DNA of 5,587 nt from JBDSTZ01 sp039927975. GTDB taxonomy: Bacteria; Pseudomonadota; Gammaproteobacteria; Burkholderiales; Burkholderiaceae_D. The stretch's first letter is position 1. Every line of letters begins with the position of its first letter. Shown one piece after another: positions 1-4,156 of this stretch. Position numbers and translations under genes: made by a program. The notes under the pieces were generated by a model. That model ran no database searches and had not been told where the DNA came from. It saw only the letters and a list, made by a program, of their open reading frames with translations. The DNA lies in the NCBI GenBank assembly GCA_039927975.1, contig JBDSTZ010000596.1, forward strand, positions 1 to 5,587, in the 5' to 3' direction.

Positions 1-5
1 AACAT
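1..5 (-). CDS. Possible start of the next minus-strand gene (window edge, first codon only)
   Basis: On the minus strand an ATG at 5-3 follows the stop codon of the SDR gene by five bases. It is preceded by AAAGG (19-15) with a 9-base gap, and this ribosome-binding-like site lies inside the last codons of the SDR gene. Such spacing is typical of translationally coupled operon genes. Only one codon and two bases are visible, so the product cannot be read. From memory of related genomes, a dihydroneopterin aldolase (folB-like) gene is a plausible neighbour of a pteridine-reductase-type SDR, but nothing in this window shows it. Confidence 0.35.
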
Positions 6-10
6 GATTT

Positions 11-817
11 CTAACCTTTGTGGGGAAACTGCTTAGTTGATGGGGCGACGAACATGACATCGCGCGCCAGGGGGATCAGGTGCTGGCCGCCGTCGACCAG
101 CAGCGTGGTGCCGGTGACCGCGCGCGCCGTCGCCAGGTAGCAGACGGCGTCGACGATGTCCTGCGGCGTGCTCGATTGGCCGAGCGGGGTTTGCTGGTGC
201 GCGCTGGCGAAGCCGGCCTCGGTCTGGTCGCCCGACACCATCGTCAGGCCCGGCGCCACGCCGACCACCCGCACCGTCGGCGCCAGCGCCTGGGCCAGCA
301 TGGTGGTGGCGGTGTGCAGCGCCGCTTTCGTCAATGTGTACGACAGAAAATCGGGATTCAGATTGTACAGTTTCTGGTCCAGCAGGTTGATCACCACGGC
401 CTGGCTGCCGGCCGGCGTGGCCGCGTGCAGCGCCTGCGCCAGCAGCAGCGGCGCGGCGACGTTGGTCTGCATCAGGCGCCCCAGCAGCGCCGGCGAGAAC
501 TCGGCCGCGCTGTCGAATTCAAACTGCGAGGCGTTGTTGACCACGCAGCCGACCGGACCGAGCGCGTCGACCGCGCGCGGCAGCAGGGCGCGCACCGCGT
601 CCTCGTCGGCCAGGTCGCAATGCAGCGTGACGGCGCGCCGGCCGAGCGCGCGCACCGCTTCGGCGGTCTCGTGCGCCTCGGCTTCGGCGCTGCGAAAGTG
701 CAGCGCCAGATCCCAGCCGGCGCGCGCCAGGCCGAGCGCGATGGCGCGGCCGATGCGGCGCCCGGCGCCGGTCACGAGGGCGATGCGTGGCTGCTGGACT
801 GAAGCGGTGGTATCCAT
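11..817 (-). CDS. SDR-family oxidoreductase, pteridine reductase-like (FolM/PTR1 type)
   Basis: This is a complete 268-residue short-chain dehydrogenase, probably a cytosolic NADPH-dependent reductase of dihydropterins or dihydrofolate. The Rossmann nucleotide-binding motif TGAGRRIG is at residues 16-23. HFRSA (40-44) fits the NADPH-selecting loop of pteridine reductases, and NNAS is at 94-97. The active site reads D147, Y160 and K164. Asp takes the place of the usual SDR Ser, and the 13-residue D-to-Y spacing matches Leishmania PTR1 (D181/Y194/K198); E. coli FolM has the same kind of arrangement. The C-terminal VDGGQ (241-245) is the usual SDR end, followed by a tail of about 23 residues. 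The gene diverges from the methyltransferase gene across 65 bases and probably continues into another gene five bases downstream. No clear Shine-Dalgarno precedes the ATG. SDR and pteridine-reductase-like membership is secure; the real substrate (dihydromonapterin, dihydrobiopterin, dihydrofolate or other) is inferred. Confidence 0.9.
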   Translation of the reverse strand: MDTTASVQQPRIALVTGAGRRIGRAIALGLARAGWDLALHFRSAEAEAHETAEAVRALGRRAVTLHCDLADEDAVRALLPRAVDALGPVGCVVNNASQFEFDSAAEFSPALLGRLMQTNVAAPLLLAQALHAATPAGSQAVVINLLDQKLYNLNPDFLSYTLTKAALHTATTMLAQALAPTVRVVGVAPGLTMVSGDQTEAGFASAHQQTPLGQSSTPQDIVDAVCYLATARAVTGTTLLVDGGQHLIPLARDVMFVAPSTKQFPHKG

Positions 818-846
818 GGTGAGTCGTGCGGCGCAAAAGCGCGTAA

Positions 847-875
847 ATTGTTGATCGGTGCCGTTCTCGCTACAA
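847..875 (-). promoter_or_regulatory. Weak sigma70-like promoter for the SDR gene
   Basis: Read on the minus strand, TTGTAG (875-870) is separated by 17 bases from AACAAT (852-847). The -35 is reasonable, but the -10 lacks the important first T. Transcription would start near 840, giving a leader of about 23 bases without an obvious Shine-Dalgarno. The elements sit almost exactly on top of the plus-strand promoter elements. This is pattern matching by eye. Confidence 0.3.
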
Positions 876-876
876 T
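848..876 (+). promoter_or_regulatory. Sigma70-like promoter for the methyltransferase gene, probably leaderless
   Basis: TTGTTG (848-853) and TACAAT (871-876) are separated by an optimal 17-base spacer. TACAAT matches the TATAAT consensus at five of six positions. A start about seven bases after the -10 falls at about 883, the A of the methyltransferase ATG. No Shine-Dalgarno is visible before that ATG. Together this suggests a leaderless or nearly leaderless mRNA. Confidence 0.6.
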
Positions 877-882
877 GCCGGC

Positions 883-2031
883 ATGTCCCTACCCGTTCCC
901 GATAGCGATGCGCTGGCCGCCTCGCACGCCCTGCAGACCCTGATCGCCGCCGAGATCGCGCGGCACGAGGGCGCGATTTCCTTCGACCGCTTCATGGAGC
1001 TGGCGCTGTACGCGCCCGACCTGGGCTACTACAGCGGCGGCGCGCAAAAACTCGGCCGCGACGGCGATTTTACAACCGCGCCCGAGATCACGCCCCTGTT
1101 CGGCGCCGCGCTGGCGCGGGTGGCAGCCGCCATTATCGCCCAAAGTGCGCCCAACATCCTCGAATTCGGCGCCGGCACCGGCAAATTGGCGCGCGATGTG
1201 CTCACCGCCCTGCGCGCGGCCGGCGTCAAGATTGACAGTTATGCCATCGTCGAACTGTCCGGCGAGCTGCGCGCGCGCCAGCAGGCCGCGCTGGCCGATT
1301 TTCCGGAAGTGCGCTGGCTGGACGGTTTTCCCGCCATCTTCAATGGCGTGGTGCTGGCCAACGAGGTGCTCGACGCCATGCCGGTCCCGCTGGTGACCAA
1401 AACCGCCGACGGCTGGGCCGAGCTGATGGTCACCGTCGAGGAAGGCCGCTTCGCGCTGATCCGGCGCCCCCCGGGCGAGGCGCTGGCGGCCCAGATCGCC
1501 CGCCAGATTCCCGACGGCGAGCTGCTGGCCGAGGGGTACCTGACCGAAGTCCACCCGGTCGCCTGCGCCTTCATGGCGACCCTGGCGCGCCTGTTCGCCG
1601 AAGGGCAGGGCGCGGCGATCCTGTTCGACTACGGCTTTCCGGCCCACGAATACTACGTCGACGAGCGGGTCGGCGGCACCCTGATGTGCCATTACAGGCA
1701 CCACGCCCATACCGATCCGTTCTACCTGCCCGGCCTGCAGGACATCACCGCCCACGTCGACTTCACCGCCATGGCGCTGGCCGCCCAGGACGCCGGCGCC
1801 GAGGTGCTGGCCTACATGAGCCAGGCCGCCTTCCTGCTGGGCGCCGGCATTGGCGAGCTGCTGCTGGCGACCGATCCGGCCGACGCCATGCGCTATCTGC
1901 CGCAGGCCAACGCCGTGCAAAAGCTGGTCTCGCCGGCTGAAATGGGCGAATTGTTCAAGGTGCTGGTGGTGGGGCGCGGCGTCGAATTGCCGGCGCCGAT
2001 CGCGCACGCCGACCGCAGTCACCGCCTCTAG
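883..2031 (+). CDS. SAM-dependent methyltransferase, MidA/NDUFAF7 family (COG1565 type)
   Basis: This complete 382-residue protein belongs to the class I SAM-dependent methyltransferases related to mitochondrial NDUFAF7/MidA. The eukaryotic protein methylates an arginine of a complex I subunit; the bacterial substrate is generally not established. The family hallmark GDFTTAPEI is at residues 61-69, following the conserved Y49-Y50 region. The SAM-binding glycine motif EFGAGTGKL is at 94-102. ANEVLDAMPV (159-168) is the characteristic post-motif segment, LFDYGFP is at 247-253, and the YRHHAHTDPF and QDITAHVDF blocks are at 271-280 and 286-294. Length and motif order fit an intact family member. 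The ATG at 883 is chosen because it sits directly after a good promoter, and no Shine-Dalgarno supports another start. The gene is divergent from the SDR gene. Family assignment is firm; methylation of a complex I subunit here would be inference. Confidence 0.93.
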   Translation: MSLPVPDSDALAASHALQTLIAAEIARHEGAISFDRFMELALYAPDLGYYSGGAQKLGRDGDFTTAPEITPLFGAALARVAAAIIAQSAPNILEFGAGTGKLARDVLTALRAAGVKIDSYAIVELSGELRARQQAALADFPEVRWLDGFPAIFNGVVLANEVLDAMPVPLVTKTADGWAELMVTVEEGRFALIRRPPGEALAAQIARQIPDGELLAEGYLTEVHPVACAFMATLARLFAEGQGAAILFDYGFPAHEYYVDERVGGTLMCHYRHHAHTDPFYLPGLQDITAHVDFTAMALAAQDAGAEVLAYMSQAAFLLGAGIGELLLATDPADAMRYLPQANAVQKLVSPAEMGELFKVLVVGRGVELPAPIAHADRSHRL

Positions 2032-2044
2032 AGCCGCAGGCATC

Positions 2045-2117
2045 TTGCGCCGCAGACACAATCGCGGCTATCCTGTATGGTCGCAGCGCCGTGCCGCCAG
2101 GCGCTTCGGATTATCAT
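2045..2117 (+). promoter_or_regulatory. Candidate promoter elements upstream of the J-domain gene
   Basis: The 113-base gap after the methyltransferase stop holds two possible -10 elements. TATCAT (2112-2117) matches the consensus at five of six positions but has no good -35; it would leave a leader of about 21 bases. TATCCT (2069-2074) has TTGCGC (2045-2050) 18 bases upstream but a poorer -10. No convincing terminator separates the two genes: only a five-base-pair GCCGC/GCGGC stem (2049-2053 with 2064-2068) is seen, without a T-run. The J-domain gene could therefore have its own promoter, be read through from the methyltransferase gene, or both. Confidence 0.25.
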
Positions 2118-2144
2118 GCAGACAGCATCCACGCGACTCATCCC

Positions 2145-3134
2145 ATGGCCAAGATCCATACACATTATGACAACCTGAAAGTGGCCCGCCTGGCGCCGCA
2201 GGAAGTCATTCGTGCGGCCTACAAGGCGCTGAGTCAGAAATACCATCCCGACAAGAATCCCGGCGACGAGAAGGCCGCGCGCATCATGGCCATCGTCAAC
2301 AGCGCCTACGGCACTCTGTCCGACCCGGAGCGCCGTCGCGAGCACGACGAGTGGATCGCCGCCGAGGAGTGGGAGATCGAGTGGCTCGAAAGCACGCGCG
2401 CCGAGGAAGGGCGCGACAAGGTGCGGCTCGACAACGGCCAGTCGTGGGAAGAGCTGCCGGTCGAGGCGGCCGCGCCGCACCGGCTGCTGCGCGATCCGCG
2501 CTGGTGGTGCGGGCTGGCCGGCAGTTTCGCAGTGGGCTGCGTGGCCGGCCTGCTGTACATGGGCCAGGCGCCGGTGATGCCGGCCGCGCTGGCCTCGGCC
2601 TTCAAGACGGCGCCGTCTGCCAGGCTGGTCGAGCCGGTCGACGTGCCGCGCGCCGACAAGCCGGCCGAGCCGAAGGAGGCGCCCGACAACTGGGCCGCCG
2701 AGCCGAAGGGCGTGGACGGGGTGCTCGACCAGGGCCGGCCCGACATCAAGGCGCTGGCGGTGACGCTGATGGTGATCCCGGCGCGCGCGCCCGATTGCGA
2801 CAGCGAGCTGCATACCCTGGTGGCGCCGAACGGTGCGGCGTGGCCGGTGAAATCGGGCTATGTCGACGGCTACCCGGTGGGGAACATGGGCGAGGACACC
2901 CGGCTGGAGCTGGATAATTCGGCGAATGGCTCGGGGGTGTTCGTCAAGGTGTACGACCAGGAACGCCGCTCGAACGTGCGCCACGCCTACGTGCTGCCGC
3001 ACGACTCCCTGCTGATCGACAAGCTGGCCAGCGGCAAATACGAAGTGCGCTATCAGAACGTCGAGGCGGGCGGCAGCCAGGCCGATTGCCAGGCGCGGGT
3101 CAAGGGCGGGAAGCCGGCGATGCCGGGGCTGTGA
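2145..3134 (+). CDS. Membrane-anchored J-domain (DnaJ-like) protein with extracytoplasmic C-terminal domain
   Basis: This is a 329-residue type III J-domain protein, expected to stimulate the ATPase of a DnaK/Hsp70 partner. The N-terminal J domain (about residues 5-70) carries the HPD motif at 34-36 within a YHPDKNPGD context, and NSAYGTLSDPERR (52-64) forms the end of the domain. No Gly/Phe region or zinc-binding cysteine repeats follow, so it is not DnaJ itself. A charged linker (70-118) leads to one hydrophobic segment at about 121-139. R113, R116 and R119 precede it, so the J domain should be cytoplasmic. A Pro/Ala/Lys/Glu-rich spacer (about 160-195) follows, then a beta-rich domain (about 203-322) with two cysteines (C218, C315) that could form a disulfide outside the cytoplasm. 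A GTG at 2091 is in frame 18 codons upstream, but the ATG at 2145 begins the conserved J-domain sequence and is preferred. No strong Shine-Dalgarno is visible. The C-terminal domain resembles one I recall from other proteobacterial J proteins; its function is not known to me. Confidence 0.88.
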   Translation: MAKIHTHYDNLKVARLAPQEVIRAAYKALSQKYHPDKNPGDEKAARIMAIVNSAYGTLSDPERRREHDEWIAAEEWEIEWLESTRAEEGRDKVRLDNGQSWEELPVEAAAPHRLLRDPRWWCGLAGSFAVGCVAGLLYMGQAPVMPAALASAFKTAPSARLVEPVDVPRADKPAEPKEAPDNWAAEPKGVDGVLDQGRPDIKALAVTLMVIPARAPDCDSELHTLVAPNGAAWPVKSGYVDGYPVGNMGEDTRLELDNSANGSGVFVKVYDQERRSNVRHAYVLPHDSLLIDKLASGKYEVRYQNVEAGGSQADCQARVKGGKPAMPGL

Positions 3135-3166
3135 AGGCTTGCTCTCGTCGCTCGTAATGTATCAAA

Positions 3167-3226
3167 GCTTTCCAAGCCCGCATGAGTATCAGGGCTGCTT
3201 TCCAAGCCCGCATGAGTATCGAGGCT
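3167..3226. repeat. Two tandem copies of a 30-base repeat with internal inverted repeats
   Basis: A 24-base block (3167-3190) recurs perfectly at 3197-3220. Including the following six bases (AGGGCT versus GAGGCT) the two 30-base units differ at only two positions. AGCCC (3175-3179) can pair with GGGCT (3192-3196), which can instead pair with AGCCC at 3205-3209. AAGCC (3204-3208) can pair with GGCTT (3223-3227). Alternative hairpins are therefore possible. An 8-base inverted repeat, TCGTAATG (3152-3159) and CATTACGA (3238-3245), encloses the pair of units. A small hairpin, TGCAG-CGC-CTGCA (3227-3239), lies just inside its right arm. The block lies between the convergent J-domain and cheW genes and codes for nothing visible. 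Confidence 0.85.
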
Positions 3227-3256
3227 TGCAGCGCCTGCATTACGATTCGTAATTAA

Positions 3257-3285
3257 CGTCGTCCCCGCGCAACGCGGGAACGACG
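3257..3285. terminator. GC-rich intergenic hairpin, possible bidirectional terminator
   Basis: Left arm 3257-3269 and right arm 3273-3285 form a 13-position stem with one C/A mismatch and a three-base CAA loop (3270-3272). It lies between two convergent genes, where a shared terminator is expected. The trailing T-runs are weak: GGTTTC on the plus side and TTAATTA on the minus side. It may therefore act as a REP-like intergenic repeat or RNA-stabilising element rather than a classical intrinsic terminator. A second, alternative hairpin just downstream of cheW pairs 3285-3293 with 3305-3312 (eight base pairs with one bulged T, 11-base loop). The arms CGATTCG (3243-3249) and CGAATCG (3302-3308) also form an outer 7-base inverted repeat around it. 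Confidence 0.55.
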
Positions 3286-3323
3286 GTTTCGATCCGCGCT
3301 CCGAATCGAACCTTGGCCAGCCG

Positions 3324-3827
3324 TCAGCTCGCCAGCTTCTCGATCAAGCCCATCTCGCCCGACGACATCAGCTTGTCGATATCGACCAGGATCAGCATCC
3401 GCTCGTCCACCGTGCCCAGGCCGATCATGTAATCCGAATTGAACACCGCGCCCATTTCCGGCGCCGGTTTGACCTGGTCCGGCATCAGGGTCGTCACGTC
3501 CGACACGCTGTCGACCACCATGCCCATGATGCGCCCGCCAATGTTCAGGATGATCACCACGGTGAACTGGTCGTACACCGGCGTGCCGAGATTGAACTTG
3601 ATGCGCATGTCCACCACCGGGATGATGATGCCGCGCAGGTTGATCACGCCCTTGATGAACTCGGGCGCGTTGGCGATTCGCGTGACCGCCTCGTAACCGC
3701 GGATTTCCTGCACCTTCAGGATGTCGATCCCGTATTCTTCCGACCCGAGCGTAAAAGCAAGAAATTCCTGGCCGGCGACTTCCTTACCCGCGCTGGCGCC
3801 GGCATTCGAACCATGATGTGCTTGCAT
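3324..3827 (-). CDS. cheW: Chemotaxis adaptor protein CheW
   Basis: This complete 167-residue protein is a single CheW domain, the cytoplasmic adaptor that links methyl-accepting chemoreceptors to the CheA kinase. After a short low-complexity N-terminus (1-18), the core begins at EFLAFTLGSEEYGIDI (21-36). QEIRGYEAVTRI (40-51) and the GVINLRG block (60-66) follow; N63 and R65 lie in the conserved receptor/CheA contact region. IIIPVVDMR (67-75), VVDSVSDV (104-111) and the closing LVDIDKL (147-153) complete the fold. Length matches E. coli CheW. The ATG at 3827 is supported by AAGGA (3839-3835), seven bases upstream. It is a stand-alone gene here: no cheA, cheR, cheB or receptor gene is adjacent. 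It is divergent from a receiver-TPR gene and convergent with the J-domain gene. Whether it serves flagellar chemotaxis or another chemosensory array cannot be told from the window. Confidence 0.97.
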   Translation of the reverse strand: MQAHHGSNAGASAGKEVAGQEFLAFTLGSEEYGIDILKVQEIRGYEAVTRIANAPEFIKGVINLRGIIIPVVDMRIKFNLGTPVYDQFTVVIILNIGGRIMGMVVDSVSDVTTLMPDQVKPAPEMGAVFNSDYMIGLGTVDERMLILVDIDKLMSSGEMGLIEKLAS

Positions 3828-3834
3828 TGTGATG

Positions 3835-3839
3835 TCCTT
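3835..3839 (-). promoter_or_regulatory. Ribosome-binding site of cheW
   Basis: AAGGA on the minus strand lies seven bases before the cheW ATG. It is the only strong Shine-Dalgarno seen before a complete gene in this window and fixes the cheW start. Confidence 0.8.
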
Positions 3840-4156
3840 GTCAAAAAAATATCAGGGCAGGCGTCTCCGGCCATGCTCTTCACGCCTTCAAAGAGTAGCA
3901 GAGTCTCCCGCCAAATACGAGCGTCTGGGTATTGCTTCACGTAAATAAATCAAGCAACTGGCAACAAATAACCGGGCCGGCCACGCCAGCCAGGGCGGCG
4001 CTGTCGCGCCCAACCATCAAAACCGTCGCCATTGCGCCGTCATAGTGCGGTAATTTAACTATTTTCTTACTTTGCCGTAATATACTTGCAGAAGGCGTGC
4101 CACCGTAGCGCGCAAGGGGCGCCCGGCGCATCCCGCGGCATGACTGGAAAACGAGA
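3840..4156. other. Divergent intergenic region between cheW and the receiver-TPR gene
   Basis: I see no convincing gene here; the short open frames have no family resemblance. The part nearest cheW includes a run of seven A on the plus strand just upstream of its ribosome-binding site, but I could not identify a convincing cheW promoter. The middle is GC-rich, with the palindrome GGCCGGCC (3975-3982) and a bulged hairpin (3993-4000 with 4005-4011, loop CTGT). From about 4045 to 4090 the sequence becomes markedly AT-rich, which is where the promoter of the plus-strand gene is expected. An 8-base palindrome GGGCGCCC (4117-4124) lies in the presumed leader of that gene. Confidence 0.6.
4055..4086 (+). 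promoter_or_regulatory. Candidate promoter of the receiver-TPR gene
   Basis: TTAACT (4055-4060) and TAATAT (4078-4083) are 17 bases apart, a fair sigma70 match. An overlapping TATACT (4081-4086) is a better -10 (five of six) but sits 20 bases from that -35. The segment TAACTATT (4056-4063), ten bases, then GCCGTAAT (4074-4081) also partly resembles the flagellar sigma28 (FliA) consensus. The spacing is one base short and several bases mismatch. The leader would be about 65-70 bases. Which factor is used is undecided. Confidence 0.4.

Noticed and set aside
80..802. Plus-strand open frame (240 codons) opposite the SDR gene
   Set aside because: It is an Arg/Gln-rich shadow of the SDR gene, whose Rossmann and active-site motifs are clear on the minus strand.
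889..2061. Long minus-strand open frame (390 codons) opposite the methyltransferase gene
   Set aside because: It mirrors the codon bias of the real plus-strand gene, which has all family motifs. The antisense product resembles nothing I recognise.
2091..2144. GTG at 2091 as the J-domain gene start
   Set aside because: The 18 extra codons look unlike a J-domain N-terminus and overlap candidate promoter elements. The ATG at 2145 begins the expected sequence.
2028..3002. Minus-strand open frame (324 codons) opposite the J-domain gene
   Set aside because: Composition is Arg/His/Gly-rich with no domain, and the plus strand carries a definite HPD J domain.
3167..3220. Two 24-base direct repeats as a CRISPR array
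   Set aside because: There are only two copies with a six-base gap, far shorter than any CRISPR spacer, and no cas genes are nearby.
3716..3940. 74-codon minus-strand open frame overlapping the cheW start
   Set aside because: It is in another frame, overlaps the conserved start of cheW and its ribosome-binding site, and has no recognisable domain.
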